In this document: positions 19,203-28,922 of the stretch, in pieces
How positions within the stretch are numbered: position 1 is the first letter of the stretch
Layout of the letters: each line of letters opens with the position of its first letter
DNA from: Streptomyces zhihengii
GTDB taxonomy: Bacteria > Actinomycetota > Actinomycetes > Streptomycetales > Streptomycetaceae
Reading direction: 5' to 3'
DNA: 64,000 nt
Assembly (NCBI RefSeq): GCF_016919245.1
Contig: NZ_JAFEJA010000001.1
Coordinates: 3,072,001 to 3,136,000 of the forward strand
Program-made: the position numbers and the translations under genes
The notes under the pieces: generated by a model
What the model was told of the DNA's origin: nothing
What the model saw: only the letters and a program-made list of their open reading frames with translations
Databases searched by the model: none

Positions 19203-20186
19203 TCAGCGGCCCGAGAGCCGGTCCGCCTCGGCGCGCAGGTCGCGGCGCAGCTCCTTGGGGAGCGAGAAGGTGATGGACTCCTCGGCGGCCTTGACGATCT
19301 CCACGTCCTCGAAGCCGCGCCGGGTCAGCCACTCCAGGACGCCCTCGACCAGCACCTCGGGCACGGAGGCGCCGGAGGTGACGCCGACGGTGGAGACGCC
19401 GTCGAGCCACGCCTCGTCGATCTCGTCGGCGAAGTCGACCAGGTGGGCGTCCCGGGCGCCGGCGCCGAGGGCGACCTCGACCAGGCGGACCGAGTTCGAG
19501 GAGTTCTTCGAGCCGACGACGATGACGAGGTCGGCCTCGGCGCCCATCTGCTTGACGGCGGTCTGGCGGTTCTGGGTGGCGTAGCAGATGTCGTCGCTGG
19601 GCGGCGAGATCAGGCCGGGGAACTTGGTCTTCAGCGCGTCGACCGTCTCCATCGTCTCGTCGACGGAGAGGGTGGTCTGGGAGAGCCAGACGACCTTGTC
19701 GGGGTCGCGGACCTCGACCTTGGCGACGTCGTCGGGGCCGTCGACGAGGGTGATGTGGTCGGGGGCCTCGCCGGAGGTGCCGATGACCTCCTCGTGGCCC
19801 TCGTGGCCGATGAGGAGGATGTCGTAGTCCTCCTGGGCGAAGCGCACGGCCTCCTTGTGGACCTTCGTCACCAGCGGGCAGGTCGCGTCGATCGTCGCGA
19901 GCTTCCGCTCGGCCGCCTCCTGGTGCACGGTCGGGGCGACGCCGTGGGCGGAGAACATGACGATCGAGCCCTCGGGGACCTCCGCCGTCGCCTCGACGAA
20001 GATGGCGCCCTTCTTCTCCAGGGTCTGCACGACGTACTTGTTGTGGACGATCTCGTGACGGACGTAGATGGGCGCCCCGTACTGCTCAAGGGCCTTCTCC
20101 ACGGCGATCACGGCGCGGTCCACACCCGCGCAGTAACCACGGGGAGCGGCGAGCAGGACGCGTCGGGCAGGCTGCGCAGAAGTCAT
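19203..20186 (-). CDS. ispH: 4-hydroxy-3-methylbut-2-enyl diphosphate reductase
   Basis: The last enzyme of the MEP pathway, reducing HMBPP to IPP and DMAPP with a [4Fe-4S] cluster. The three cluster cysteines are visible at C19 (RGYCAG), C103 (DATCPLV) and C201 ([10 protein letters not shown]), along with substrate-binding residues in HEIVHNK and SAHGVAP. The length of 327 aa is typical. An in-frame ATG nine bases upstream (20195) gives an MGRM start and is equally plausible; GGGA lies between the two. It supplies precursors used by the UppS-type enzyme later in the window. Confidence 0.95.
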   Translation of the reverse strand: MTSAQPARRVLLAAPRGYCAGVDRAVIAVEKALEQYGAPIYVRHEIVHNKYVVQTLEKKGAIFVEATAEVPEGSIVMFSAHGVAPTVHQEAAERKLATIDATCPLVTKVHKEAVRFAQEDYDILLIGHEGHEEVIGTSGEAPDHITLVDGPDDVAKVEVRDPDKVVWLSQTTLSVDETMETVDALKTKFPGLISPPSDDICYATQNRQTAVKQMGAEADLVIVVGSKNSSNSVRLVEVALGAGARDAHLVDFADEIDEAWLDGVSTVGVTSGASVPEVLVEGVLEWLTRRGFEDVEIVKAAEESITFSLPKELRRDLRAEADRLSGR

Positions 20187-20270
20187 GCGTCCCATCGTAA
20201 GGCCGCCCAGAACAGGCAGGTGATCGCCCGTGGACAGCAGACTGGTCGGTACGGCGATCAGGGAGGACGC

Positions 20271-21665
20271 ATGAGGCGAGGGGCGGTACGGGACGGCGGG
20301 CGGGACGCCGCCGGGGACCACGGCGGACTGCGGCGCACACTCGGTTTCCGGGACCTGGTCGTCTACGGACTGCTGTTCATCGCCCCCATGGCCCCCGTCG
20401 GGGTGTTCGGCACCCTGGACGCCAAGTCGGACGGGGCCGTCGCACTGGTCTACGTGGTGGCGACGGTCGCCATGGCGTTCACCGCTTCGAGCTACGCCCA
20501 GATGGTGCGGGTGGCCCCGCAGGCCGGGTCGGTGTTCACGTACGCGCGCAAGGGGCTGGGCGAGGCGCCGGGGTTCGTCGCCGGGTGGATGGCGATGCTC
20601 GACTACCTGCTCATCCCGGCGGTGGCCTACCTGTTCTCCGGGATCGCCATGGAGGCGCTGGTCCCGGAGGTGGACCGGTGGGTGTGGACCGCCGTCGCGG
20701 TCGTGGTGACGACGCTGCTCAACCTGTGGGGCGTGCGGGCGGCGGCCCGGGTCGGTTTCGCGGTGCTGGCCATGGAGATCGCGGTGCTGCTGGTGTTCGT
20801 GGTGTCGGCCGTGGTGGTGCTGGCGCGGGACGGGGCGGAGCGGGACTGGCTGTCGCCGCTCACCGGGGACGCCGGCTTCTCGATGGCGGCCGTCTTCAGC
20901 GCGGTGTCGATCGCCGTGCTGTCGTACCTCGGCTTCGACGCGATCGCCTCGTTCGCCGAGGAGGTGACGGGCGGGTCCCGGAAGGTGGCGCGGGCGGTGC
21001 TGTTCTGCCTGGCGCTGGCCGGGACCCTGTTCGTGGCGCAGACGTATCTGGTGGCGCTGCTGTCGCCGGTGTCGTCGGCGGAGCTGGCGGCCGATCCGGC
21101 GGCGCAGGGCTCCGCGTTCTACGACGCGGTGGACGCCTCGGTGGGGACCTGGCTGCACGATCTGGTGGCGGTCAGCAAGGCGATCGGCGCCGCGTTCGCC
21201 GCGCTGGCCGGGCAGGCGGCGGCCGGGCGGCTGCTCTTCGCGATGGCCCGGGACCGGCGGCTGCCGCGGCTGCTGGCGCGCACCGACTCCGGGGTGCCGC
21301 GGCTGGCCCTGCTGGTCGCGGCGGCGGTCACGATGGTGGCGGCGGTGTGGGCGGCGCAGCGGGACGACGGCCTGGACCACCTGGTGTCGGTGGTGGACAT
21401 CGGCGCGCTGACGGCGTTCGTGCTGCTGCACGCGAGCGTGGTCGGCTGGTTCGTGGTGCGCCGGATGGACGGGCCGCCGGACTGGGTGCGCCATCTGGTG
21501 GTGCCGGTGCTCGGGACGGCGGTGCTGGTGGCGGTGATCGCGGAGGCCGCACGGTCGGCGCAGGTCGTGGGCGTGATCTGGTTCGGCGTGGGACTGGTGG
21601 TGCTGTCGGTGCAGTGGGGCCGTACGCGAACGGACGCGCCGGGCGGGGAGAAGGGGAAGGGCTGA
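20271..21665 (+). CDS. APC-family amino acid permease
   Basis: A 464-residue transporter with about 12 membrane helices. The first contains [18 protein letters not shown] and the unwound substrate-binding region [11 protein letters not shown], and a later helix carries the [11 protein letters not shown] motif typical of APC-superfamily permeases. The ATG at 20271 is preceded by AGGGAGG, an ideal ribosome-binding site. It is divergent from ispH (84 nt). The substrate is not deducible. Confidence 0.88.
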   Translation: MRRGAVRDGGRDAAGDHGGLRRTLGFRDLVVYGLLFIAPMAPVGVFGTLDAKSDGAVALVYVVATVAMAFTASSYAQMVRVAPQAGSVFTYARKGLGEAPGFVAGWMAMLDYLLIPAVAYLFSGIAMEALVPEVDRWVWTAVAVVVTTLLNLWGVRAAARVGFAVLAMEIAVLLVFVVSAVVVLARDGAERDWLSPLTGDAGFSMAAVFSAVSIAVLSYLGFDAIASFAEEVTGGSRKVARAVLFCLALAGTLFVAQTYLVALLSPVSSAELAADPAAQGSAFYDAVDASVGTWLHDLVAVSKAIGAAFAALAGQAAAGRLLFAMARDRRLPRLLARTDSGVPRLALLVAAAVTMVAAVWAAQRDDGLDHLVSVVDIGALTAFVLLHASVVGWFVVRRMDGPPDWVRHLVVPVLGTAVLVAVIAEAARSAQVVGVIWFGVGLVVLSVQWGRTRTDAPGGEKGKG

Positions 21666-21756
21666 GGGGCGCGGGGCCCGGCCCCCCGGCCGGGGGCGGC
21701 AAAGGGGACGGTCCGGATCGGCGGCGTTGTCGGAGCGGGCCGTTACGCTCGCCCGT

Positions 21757-22977
21757 ATGGCTCTCAACACGTCCGCGGAAGCGCCCCTGCCCGTCGGCGA
21801 GGTCTCGCGGCTCATCGGAGGGTGGATCGACCGCCTCGGGGCGGTCTGGGTGGAGGGGCAGATCACCCAGTTGTCGCGCCGGCCGGGCGCGGGGGTCGTC
21901 TTCCTGACGCTGCGCGACCCGTCGTACGACATCTCGGTGGGCGTGACCTGCTACCGCCAGGTCTTCGACGCGGTGGCGGACGTGGTCACCGAGGGCGCCC
22001 GGGTCGTGGTGCTCGCCAAGCCGGAGTGGTACGCGCCGCGGGGGCAGCTCTCCCTGCGGGCGACGGAGATCAAGCCCGTCGGCATCGGTGAACTGCTGGC
22101 GCGTCTGGAGCAGTTGAAGCGGTCGCTCGGCGCGGAGGGCCTGTTCGCGGCGGACCGCAAGCGGGCGCTGCCGTTCCTGCCGCACCGGGTGGGCCTGGTG
22201 TGCGGCCGGGCGTCGGCCGCCGAGCGGGACGTCCTGGAGAACGCGCGCCGGCGCTGGCCCCACGTCCGCTTCGAGGTGCGCAACGTGGCCGTGCAGGGGG
22301 TGCACGCGGTCACCCAGGTCGTCCAGGCGGTCAAGGAGCTGGACGAGCACCCCGAGGTGGACGTGATCATCGTGGCGCGCGGCGGCGGGAGCGTGGAGGA
22401 CCTGCTGCCGTTCTCCGACGAGCAGCTCGTACGGGCCGTGGCCGGCTGCACGACCCCGGTCGTGTCGGCCATCGGCCACGAGCCGGACGCGCCGCTGCTG
22501 GACCTGGTGGCGGACCTGCGGGCGTCCACCCCGACGGACGCGGCGAAGAAGGTCGTGCCGGACGTGGGCGAGGAGCTGGAGCGGGTGGGCCAGCTGCGGC
22601 GGCGGGCGCTGCGGACGGTGGAGGGGCTGCTGGAGCGCGAGGAGCGCGGCCTCGCCCACGCGCTGGCCAGGCCCTCCATGGAGCATCCGCAGCGGATGGT
22701 GGAGCAGCGCGAGGACGAGGTGGACGCGCTGCTGGCGCGGAGCCGCCGGGTCCTCGGGCACCTGCTGGACCGCGCGGACTCGGAGCTGTCGCACACCAGG
22801 GCGCGGGTGGTCTCGCTGTCGCCCGCCGCCACCATGGAGCGCGGGTACGCCGTGCTCCAGCGCGCGGACGGCGGCGTGGTGCGCTCGCCCGACGAGGTGG
22901 CCGCGGGGGACGCGCTGCGGGCCCGGGTGGCGGACGGCGAGTTCACGGTACGCGTCGACGACCGGCCGGCCGACTGA
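21757..22977 (+). CDS. xseA: Exodeoxyribonuclease VII large subunit
   Basis: A 406-residue catalytic subunit of exonuclease VII, which degrades single-stranded DNA from both ends. An N-terminal OB fold (about 15-115, [14 protein letters not shown]) is followed by the nuclease domain with [14 protein letters not shown] and [17 protein letters not shown], and a coiled-coil region that binds XseB (about 270-360). ATG 21757 is preferred over an upstream TTG at 21727. The stop codon lies in a direct repeat that extends into the spacer. xseB follows after 176 nt. Confidence 0.95.
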   Translation: MALNTSAEAPLPVGEVSRLIGGWIDRLGAVWVEGQITQLSRRPGAGVVFLTLRDPSYDISVGVTCYRQVFDAVADVVTEGARVVVLAKPEWYAPRGQLSLRATEIKPVGIGELLARLEQLKRSLGAEGLFAADRKRALPFLPHRVGLVCGRASAAERDVLENARRRWPHVRFEVRNVAVQGVHAVTQVVQAVKELDEHPEVDVIIVARGGGSVEDLLPFSDEQLVRAVAGCTTPVVSAIGHEPDAPLLDLVADLRASTPTDAAKKVVPDVGEELERVGQLRRRALRTVEGLLEREERGLAHALARPSMEHPQRMVEQREDEVDALLARSRRVLGHLLDRADSELSHTRARVVSLSPAATMERGYAVLQRADGGVVRSPDEVAAGDALRARVADGEFTVRVDDRPAD

Positions 22978-23058
22978 CGGGCCGGCCGGCCGACTGACCG
23001 GCTGGCTGGCTGACTGACTGACTGACTGACTGAACTGACTGACTGACCGGCTGACTGA
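22962..23058. repeat. Slippage repeat at the xseA stop: 20-bp duplication plus CTGA microsatellite
   Basis: CCGGCCGGCCGACTGAC, which includes the xseA stop codon, is repeated exactly 20 bp later (22962-22978 and 22982-22998). It then degrades through CTGG units into an almost continuous run of CTGA tetranucleotides (about 23010-23058) interrupted by CTGAACTGA. This is unusual in streptomycete DNA. Confidence 0.8.
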
Positions 23059-23153
23059 CCGGTGCGGGGCGTCTCACGGCAGGTGCCGTGCGCCCTCGGG
23101 CGGCGCGAGGCGCCGTCGTTCTCACATCACAGGCTCGACTTAGGGTGGATCGC

Positions 23154-23387
23154 ATGGCTGCCAGGACGGAAGAGGCCGCGCTCGGCTACGAGCAGGCGCG
23201 GGACGAGCTGATCGAGGTCGTGCGCCGCCTGGAGGCGGGCGGCACGACGCTGGAGGAGTCGCTCGCCCTGTGGGAGCGCGGCGAGGAGCTGGCCAAGGTC
23301 TGCCGGCACTGGCTGGAGGGGGCCCGGGCCCGCCTCGACGCCGCGCTCGCGGAGTCGGAGCCGGACGGGGACGAGAGCGGCCGGTAG
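23154..23387 (+). CDS. xseB: Exodeoxyribonuclease VII small subunit
   Basis: A 77-residue helical protein that binds the coiled-coil stalk of XseA. The family pattern is clear: [25 protein letters not shown] split around the conserved Leu-Glu-x-Gly, then [19 protein letters not shown] 23154 is preceded by GGTGGA. It shares strand and order with xseA. Confidence 0.93.
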   Translation: MAARTEEAALGYEQARDELIEVVRRLEAGGTTLEESLALWERGEELAKVCRHWLEGARARLDAALAESEPDGDESGR

Positions 23388-23490
23388 CGGCGGGCTCGTA
23401 TGCGGCGGGGCCCGGCCCCTCGCCCTGGTCAGGGGCGGTTCACGCGGTGGGTGCGGGGCTGTGAGACGGGTCACGCGGGCCGCACTTTAG

Positions 23491-23518
23491 TTGAACTTTA
23501 ATCTATCTGCGGTACGGT
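23491..23518 (+). promoter_or_regulatory. Promoter of the RutE-like reductase with AGTTGAACT dyad
   Basis: A TTGAAC (23491-23496) and TACGGT (23513-23518) pair, 16 nt apart, lies 46 nt upstream of the start. The -35 sits in an AT-rich island with two ACTTTA direct repeats and the perfect AGTT-G-AACT dyad (23489-23497), which suggests binding by a MarR- or HxlR-type regulator. Confidence 0.45.
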
Positions 23519-23563
23519 GAGGAGGTAGTTGGTTGACCCATTATCCGTTCCCGGAAGGTTCTC

Positions 23564-24154
23564 ATGTCCCTCGTTCTTGACCCCGCCGCCCAGGACCTGC
23601 TGTTCCGCGAGGCCCGCACCGCGAACGCGTTCACCGACGAGCCGGTGACCGACGAGCAGATCCAGGCGATCTACGACCTGGTCAAGTACGGCCCGACGGC
23701 CTTCAACCAGACCCCGCTGCGCGTCGTGCTCGTCCGCAGCCCCGAGGCCCGCGAGCGCCTGGTGTCGCACCTCGCCGAGGGCAACCGCGCCAAGACGGCC
23801 GCCGCCCCGCTGGTCGCGATCCTCGCCGCGGACAACGAGTTCCACGAGGAGCTCCCGACGCTGTTCCCGCACTTCCCGCAGGCCAAGGACGCCTTCTTCA
23901 GCGAGCGCCCGGTCCGTGAGTCGAACGCCACGGTCAACGCCTCCCTCCAGGCCGGCTACTTCATCCTGGGCATCCGCGCCGCCGGTCTGGCCGCCGGCCC
24001 GATGACGGGCTACGACGCCGCCGGCATCCAGAAGGAGTTCCTGGACGGCGACCACACCCCGCTGATGGTCGTCAACATCGGCCGGCCCGCCGAGGACGCC
24101 TGGTTCCCGCGCTCCCCGCGCCTGTCCTACGAGCAGGTCGTCACCACCGTCTGA
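23564..24154 (+). CDS. Malonic semialdehyde reductase / nitroreductase-family flavoenzyme (RutE-like)
   Basis: A 196-residue FMN-dependent reductase. The nitroreductase fold shows an N-terminal FREARTANAF helix, the flavin-contacting YGPTAFNQTPLR segment, and a C-terminal GPMTGYDAAGI region. These match RutE/YdfG-like malonic semialdehyde reductases more than classical nitroreductases. The other genes of the Rut pathway are absent here, so the in vivo substrate is uncertain. It has a strong GGAAGG ribosome-binding site. Confidence 0.85.
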   Translation: MSLVLDPAAQDLLFREARTANAFTDEPVTDEQIQAIYDLVKYGPTAFNQTPLRVVLVRSPEARERLVSHLAEGNRAKTAAAPLVAILAADNEFHEELPTLFPHFPQAKDAFFSERPVRESNATVNASLQAGYFILGIRAAGLAAGPMTGYDAAGIQKEFLDGDHTPLMVVNIGRPAEDAWFPRSPRLSYEQVVTTV

Positions 24155-24170
24155 GCACGCCCCGCGCACA

Positions 24171-24212
24171 CGAAGGCCGCCGCCCCCGGAGCACCGGGTG
24201 CGGCGGCCTTCG
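24171..24212. terminator. Bidirectional terminator between reductase and DUF4245 genes
   Basis: A perfect 13-bp stem, CGAAGGCCGCCGC with GCGGCGGCCTTCG, with an inner CCGG/CCGG pairing, lies 16 nt after the reductase stop and about 60 nt before the convergent gene end. Confidence 0.8.
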
Positions 24213-24273
24213 CCGTATGGAGCACGGCCTGCGCCGTGCGGGCAGGGCGGCGGCCCTCGCCGTGCGGCAGGGG

Positions 24274-24849
24274 TCAGGAGGCCCCGGAGGACGCGGACGG
24301 CGAGGCGGACGGGGACGGCGAGGCCGTGGAGCCCGCGACGAGCGCCTGCGCCATCTCCGCGAGCCGCTCCGGCGAGGCCGTGCCCATGACGACCGTGGTC
24401 GCCCCGTCCGCGGTGCGCACCAGGGCGTCGTACTTCGGGCCGTCCCAGCGCTGCCAGGTCTCGCCGCGGATCTCCTGCGTCGCGGAGGTCTTCTTCGCGT
24501 GCCGCGTGACCTGGCGCACGTACTTGTCGACGGGCTGCGCGGTGGACTGCTCGACCGCCACGTACTGCGTGTCCGGGTCGAGGAAGCCGAGGTGCCAGGC
24601 GTGGTCGTCGGCGCCGTCGAACGTCACCGAGGTGGTGCGCCAGTCGTCGCCCAGACCCTCGGGCGCGGCCACCGGATACGGCGCCGCGCGCTGGGCCGTC
24701 AGGAGCTCCACCCGGTAGTCGACGGACTTGATCGGATCGGCGTTCTCGTCGTGCGGGACCAGCATGTAGATGCCCGCCACGACGACGCCGATCACCGCCA
24801 TCGACTGGAACATGCCCCGGACCGTCTGTCTGCCTCGCATACCTGCCAC
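24274..24849 (-). CDS. DUF4245 membrane-anchored protein
   Basis: A conserved actinobacterial protein of about 191 residues with one N-terminal membrane helix ([19 protein letters not shown]), an extracellular domain typical of DUF4245 ([17 protein letters not shown]) and a Ser/Pro/Ala-rich C-terminus. It is divergent from glpX. GTG 24849 (product VAGMRGRQ) is chosen on family resemblance; ATG 24873 and ATG 24840 are possible. The function is unknown. Confidence 0.8.
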   Translation of the reverse strand: MAGMRGRQTVRGMFQSMAVIGVVVAGIYMLVPHDENADPIKSVDYRVELLTAQRAAPYPVAAPEGLGDDWRTTSVTFDGADDHAWHLGFLDPDTQYVAVEQSTAQPVDKYVRQVTRHAKKTSATQEIRGETWQRWDGPKYDALVRTADGATTVVMGTASPERLAEMAQALVAGSTASPSPSASPSASSGAS

Positions 24850-24977
24850 GTCCCCTATGGTCGCATCCGGCATCCGCGCTCAAACGTGGGCCCCTCTGCT
24901 CAATATGTCGATCTACCGATAGAGTCGCAGCACCCTCCTACATACGGCCGTCGCGTCGTCCAGAAAGGTGCGCTCCG

Positions 24978-26009
24978 ATGACCGAGCACCAATTGCCGTC
25001 CCCGCTCGAGGTCTCTCCCGAGGCCCCCGACCGCAACCTCGCACTGGAGCTCGTCCGTGTCACCGAGGCCGCCGCCATGGCGGCCGGCCGCTGGGTGGGC
25101 CGGGGCGAGAAGAACGGCGCCGACGGCGCGGCGGTCAAGGCCATGCGGACCCTCGTCTCGACCGTCTCGATGAACGGCGTCGTCGTCATCGGCGAGGGCG
25201 AGAAGGACGAGGCGCCGATGCTGTTCAACGGCGAGCGCATCGGCGACGGGACCGGCGCCGAGTGCGACATCGCCGTGGACCCGATCGACGGCACCACCCT
25301 CACGGCCAAGGGCATGCCGAACGCCATCGCGGTGCTCGCGGCGGCCGACCGGGGCACCATGTTCGACCCGTCCGCGGTGTTCTACATGGACAAGCTGGTC
25401 ACCGGCCCCGAGGCGGCCGACTACGTGGACATCAACGCCCCCGTCTCCGTGAACATCCGCCGGGTCGCCAAGGCCAAGCACTCCTCCCCCGAGGACGTCA
25501 CGGTCGTCATCCTCGACCGGCCCCGCCACGAGGGCATCGTCAAGGAGATCCGCGAGACCGGCGCCCGGATCAAGTTCATCTCCGACGGCGACGTCGCGGG
25601 CTCGATCATGGCCGTCAAGGAGGGCACCGGCGTCGACCTGCTCCTCGGCATCGGCGGCACGCCGGAGGGCATCATCTCGGCCTGCGCGATCAAGTGCCTC
25701 GGCGGCGTCATCCAGGGCAAGCTGTGGCCGAAGGACGACGAGGAGCGCGCGCGCGCGATCGACGCCGGGCACGACCTCGACCGGGTGCTGTCCACCGACG
25801 ACCTGGTCAGCGGCGAGAACGTGTTCTTCGTGGCCACCGGCATCACCGACGGCGAGCTGCTGCGCGGTGTGCGCTACCGGGCCGAGACGGCGACCACCCA
25901 GTCGCTCGTGATGCGCTCCAAGTCGGGCACGATCCGCCAGATCGACTCGACCCACCGGCTGTCGAAGCTCCGGGCCTACAGCCAGATCGACTTCGACCGC
26001 GCCCAGTAG
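24978..26009 (+). CDS. glpX: Class II fructose-1,6-bisphosphatase
   Basis: A 343-residue metal-dependent phosphatase of gluconeogenesis. Visible are the metal-binding [14 protein letters not shown] and the signature [12 protein letters not shown], the substrate-binding RPRHEGIV and the late [10 protein letters not shown]. It converts fructose 1,6-bisphosphate to fructose 6-phosphate and is normally the only FBPase in Streptomyces. AGAAAGG lies upstream of ATG 24978. The neighbourhood of fumarases and this gene matches a conserved streptomycete chromosomal block. Confidence 0.95.
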   Translation: MTEHQLPSPLEVSPEAPDRNLALELVRVTEAAAMAAGRWVGRGEKNGADGAAVKAMRTLVSTVSMNGVVVIGEGEKDEAPMLFNGERIGDGTGAECDIAVDPIDGTTLTAKGMPNAIAVLAAADRGTMFDPSAVFYMDKLVTGPEAADYVDINAPVSVNIRRVAKAKHSSPEDVTVVILDRPRHEGIVKEIRETGARIKFISDGDVAGSIMAVKEGTGVDLLLGIGGTPEGIISACAIKCLGGVIQGKLWPKDDEERARAIDAGHDLDRVLSTDDLVSGENVFFVATGITDGELLRGVRYRAETATTQSLVMRSKSGTIRQIDSTHRLSKLRAYSQIDFDRAQ

Positions 26010-26026
26010 GAACCACCGGCCGCGGA

Positions 26027-26070
26027 CGGCAGGAGAGGCGCCCCTTTGTGCGGAGGGGCGCCTCTTGCCG
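26027..26070. terminator. Bidirectional terminator between glpX and whiB-like genes
   Basis: A 17-bp stem with a 2-nt bulge in the left arm (AGAGGCGCCCCT paired with AGGGGCGCCTCT and CGGCA with TGCCG) closes an 8-nt loop. It lies 18 nt past the glpX stop and precedes the end of the convergent whiB-like gene. Confidence 0.8.
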
Positions 26071-26125
26071 TTCGGATCCGGCGGACGGGGGGGGCGGCGC
26101 GACCGTGGGGCGCCGGCCCGGTGCG

Positions 26126-26479
26126 TCAGGCCGCGGAAGGGGACTTCTTCAGCTCGACGTCGCGCCGGCGGCGCCGGGCCAGGACCACCCGCCGCTCCGC
26201 CGCCGTGAGGCCGCCCCACACGCCGTACGGCTCGGGCTGGAGCAGGGCGTGCTCGCGGCACTCGACCATCACGGGACAGCGGGCGCAGACGCGCTTGGCC
26301 GCCTCCTCGCGGGCCAGCCGCGCGGCCGTGGGCTCCTTGGACGGCGCGAAGAACAGTCCGGCCTCGTCGCGGCGGCACACCGCGTCCGCATGCCAGGGGC
26401 CGGCATCGTCCTCCCGGGCCGGGACGCGCTGAGGCGGAACGGCGGCTGCCTTCAAGGACTGATGCGGCAGTTGCAGCAC
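26126..26479 (-). CDS. WhiB-family iron-sulfur transcription factor
   Basis: A 117-residue actinobacteria-specific regulator. Four cysteines at C35, C65, C68 and C74 (CxxC plus CX5C) ligate a [4Fe-4S] cluster, and the GVWGG turn at residues 86-90 precedes the basic C-terminal RRVVLARRRRRD segment that contacts DNA. Such proteins bind sigma factors and respond to oxygen or nitric oxide. By its place beside glpX it may be the WblI-type protein, but I do not assign a symbol. It has a GTG start. Confidence 0.93.
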   Translation of the reverse strand: MLQLPHQSLKAAAVPPQRVPAREDDAGPWHADAVCRRDEAGLFFAPSKEPTAARLAREEAAKRVCARCPVMVECREHALLQPEPYGVWGGLTAAERRVVLARRRRRDVELKKSPSAA

Positions 26480-26632
26480 GGTCTACTCCTGACGACGGAT
26501 TCGCGAGCGAGAGACGATGCAGCAGTCCCTACCCGCTGTGCGCACGCCTATGCACTGAGTGGCGCCGCCGTCGGGGGCGCCGGGCGGCGCCCTGCGCGCG
26601 GACGGCGCGAACCGCCGTGGCGCGCGCGGCCG

Positions 26633-27322
26633 TCAGCCGAGGTGTTTGCGCAGGCGGGCGTGGAGGTCGGTGATCAGCCGGCCGCGCTTCGGCTTGGCCT
26701 CGATGTTGCCCAGAACCGCGTAGCCGTTGACGACGACCACCGGCGCCTCGGGATCGGCCGACTCCAGGTTCACCACCTCGAAGTTGCCGAAGATGCCGGT
26801 GCCGCTGCCGCGCAGGGTGACGTTCTCCGGGACGCGGACCTCGACGTTGCCGAAGATCGAGGTCGCGTTGATGACGGTGAGGCGCTGGCGGAACAGCGCC
26901 TCGGTGAGGTCGATCTCGATGTTGCCGAAGAGCGAGAAGGCGTTGGTGCGGGCGCCCACGCTCCAACGGCCCTTGCGGGTCGAGCTGGAGAAGACGGCGA
27001 TCAGCTTCTCCGCGGCCCCGTCGGACATGTCGGCGTCGCCGGCCGCGGGCGTCCGTACGCCGCCGGCGTACGGGGCGGTGCTCCCGCTCCCCGCCGCGGG
27101 CAGGTCGCGTACCAGCGGCTCCAGTTCGCCGACGGTCTTGGCGCGGTAGACCGCGTCGATGCGTTCGGAGTGTTCCTCGGCGTCGAGCCGCCCCTCGGCG
27201 AGCGCGTCCCGCAGGATGTCGGCGATCCGGTCGCGGTCGGCGTCGGACGCGCGCATGGCCTGATCGGGACGGGCGGTCTCGGCGGGGACGGCGGGCTTCT
27301 GGGGCTGCTTCTCGAGGTCCAC
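26633..27322 (-). CDS. DUF1707 (SHOCT-like) protein with LiaF-like C-terminal domain
   Basis: A 229-residue soluble protein. Residues 23-75 are the DUF1707 domain (MRASDADRDRIADIL, with a typical Asp-Arg-Glu pattern). The remainder (about 105-215) is a repeated beta-strand domain with FSLFGNIEIDL, TSIFGNVEVRVP and IFGNFEV units, as in the C-terminal DUF2154 domain of LiaF-type cell-wall stress proteins. There is no membrane helix. GTG 27322 is taken because the DUF1707 domain begins soon after; an ATG at 27364 is possible. The function is unknown, with a link to envelope stress suspected. Confidence 0.75.
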   Translation of the reverse strand: MDLEKQPQKPAVPAETARPDQAMRASDADRDRIADILRDALAEGRLDAEEHSERIDAVYRAKTVGELEPLVRDLPAAGSGSTAPYAGGVRTPAAGDADMSDGAAEKLIAVFSSSTRKGRWSVGARTNAFSLFGNIEIDLTEALFRQRLTVINATSIFGNVEVRVPENVTLRGSGTGIFGNFEVVNLESADPEAPVVVVNGYAVLGNIEAKPKRGRLITDLHARLRKHLG

Positions 27323-27872
27323 GTGCCCAGGGTAGCGAAACGCGATAGATCGCGAGAAGGGCATCGGGTGTCCCTCGTGCCGGGCCGCCGCATCCGGCCA
27401 CCGCGCGGGCGGCGTCGGGGCAGGGCGCGGGCGTGCGCGGGGGACGGTGCGGGGGCGGGGCGCGGGCGTGCGCGGGGGACGGTGCGGGGGCGGGGCGCGG
27501 ACGTGCGCAGGAGACGGTGCGGGCGCGGGGCGCGGGCGTGCGCAGGGGACGGTGCGGACGCAGGGCGCGGGCGTGCGCAGGAGACGGTGCGGACGGCACG
27601 GGGAACGGTGCGGGCCCGTCGGCGCGGGATCGCGGTGCGTGGTCCGGAGGGGCTTCGGTGCGAGGCACCGGCGGTCCGTGCGGGGCGCGTTGGCGAATAC
27701 CGGCCAGGCGGGAACCCGCCTCGTCACGGCCGTTCCCCGCCGTGCGCCCTCTGGCAGGGTCGGGCCGGGGCGCGGCCGGCGCCCCGGTCCGGTGGGAGGG
27801 GACGGCCCACGCGGGAGACGCGACGGCCCGGGGGTGGGCCCCGCGGCCCGGGTGCGGGCCGCGAGGAGGGCG
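27323..27872. other. Intergenic region, mostly repeat
   Basis: The gap between the divergent DUF1707 and TrmB/LuxR genes. It contains the 35-bp minisatellite (27423-27597) and a GC-rich tail with no supported gene. The ribosome-binding site GAGGAGGG of the regulator lies at its right end. Confidence 0.5.
27423..27597. repeat. 35-bp minisatellite, five copies
   Basis: Units begin GGGCGCGGGCGTG (third copy GGGCGCGGACGTG) at 27423, 27458, 27493, 27528 and 27563, an exact 35-bp period, with scattered substitutions between copies. A 35-bp unit shifts frame every copy, so the array is not coding. A degenerate sixth half-copy runs to about 27630. Confidence 0.85.
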
Positions 27873-28922
27873 ATGCTCGAAAGTCTGGGACTCGACGCCG
27901 TGCAGGAACAGGTCTACGTCTGCCTGCTGCGGGCGCCGGCGGCCGACGCGGCGGCCGTGGCGGCACGGACCGGGCTCGACCCCGGTGAGGTGGGGCGGGC
28001 GCTGATCGGGCTGGAGGCGGACGGGCTGGTGTCCCGGCGTCCGGGCCGGCCGCGCGGCTACCACGCCGCACCGCCCGATGTGACGCTCAATCTGATGGTG
28101 CTCCAGCGGCTGGACGAGTTCCGCCGGGTGCAACTGGCCGTCGAACGGCTCGCCGCCGAGCACCGGGCGCACGGGCCGGGCGCCTCGGGCGCCGAACCGG
28201 TCGAGGCGGTGGAGGGGGCGGCGGCGATCGCCGACCGCTACCGGCAGATCCAGCGCGGCGCCCGGGAGGTGTCCAGTCTGGTGGCCGGCCCCGCGGTGGT
28301 CGTGACCGCGTCGGACAACACCGGGCAGCGGGACGCGCTGCGGGCGGGCGTGCGGTACCGGGCCGCGTACGAGCGGGCCACGCTGGAGGTCGAGAGCGCG
28401 GACAACCCGCTGCTGCTGGAGGAGTGGGCGGCGCTCGGCGAGGAGATGCGGGTCACCCCGGAGGTGCCGCTGAAGCTGGTCATCGCCGACCGCCGGATCG
28501 CGCTGGCGCTCCCCCGCCGCCAGCCGCCCGGGGCGCCGGTGGGGCTGGTCGTGCGCACCGGGATCCTGCTGGAGGCCCTCAACTGGCTGTTCGACCGGGT
28601 GTGGGCGACGGCGCTGCCGGTGCCCGCCGCGATGGGGGCTGCGCCGGACGGGCCGCTGTCGGCGTCCGACCGGCGGCTGCTGGCGCTGCTGCTGACGGGC
28701 TGCACCGACCAGGCGATCGCCTCCCAGTGGGGCGTGAGCATGCGGACGGTCCAGCGGAGGGTGCAGCGGCTGATCGCGCTGGCGGGGGTGCAGACGCGGC
28801 TGCAACTGGGCTGGCAGGCGGCCCGGTTGGGCTGGATCGAGCCGGAGGGGGCGGCGGGGTTCGAGGGGGCTTCGGGGGTGGCGGGGGTCCCGGCCGCCGT
28901 GGAGGGGCCCTCGGGGGTGTGA
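27873..28922 (+). CDS. TrmB-like / LuxR-type helix-turn-helix regulator
   Basis: A 349-residue regulator. An N-terminal winged helix (about 1-65) reads LDAVQEQVYVCLLRAPAADAA as in TrmB. A central sensory region (about 100-250) follows, then a C-terminal LuxR-type helix-turn-helix at about 275-330 with LLLTGCTDQAIASQWGVSMRTVQRR. The combination is common in Streptomyces and the ligand is unknown. The ATG at 27873 directly follows GAGGAGGG. Low-complexity Gly/Val/Ala sequence forms the last 25 residues. The next gene downstream is a secreted subtilase. Confidence 0.85.
   Translation: MLESLGLDAVQEQVYVCLLRAPAADAAAVAARTGLDPGEVGRALIGLEADGLVSRRPGRPRGYHAAPPDVTLNLMVLQRLDEFRRVQLAVERLAAEHRAHGPGASGAEPVEAVEGAAAIADRYRQIQRGAREVSSLVAGPAVVVTASDNTGQRDALRAGVRYRAAYERATLEVESADNPLLLEEWAALGEEMRVTPEVPLKLVIADRRIALALPRRQPPGAPVGLVVRTGILLEALNWLFDRVWATALPVPAAMGAAPDGPLSASDRRLLALLLTGCTDQAIASQWGVSMRTVQRRVQRLIALAGVQTRLQLGWQAARLGWIEPEGAAGFEGASGVAGVPAAVEGPSGV

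Noticed and set aside
27423..27597. CRISPR array
   Set aside because: Units abut with no unique spacers and no cas genes are near, so it is a tandem minisatellite.
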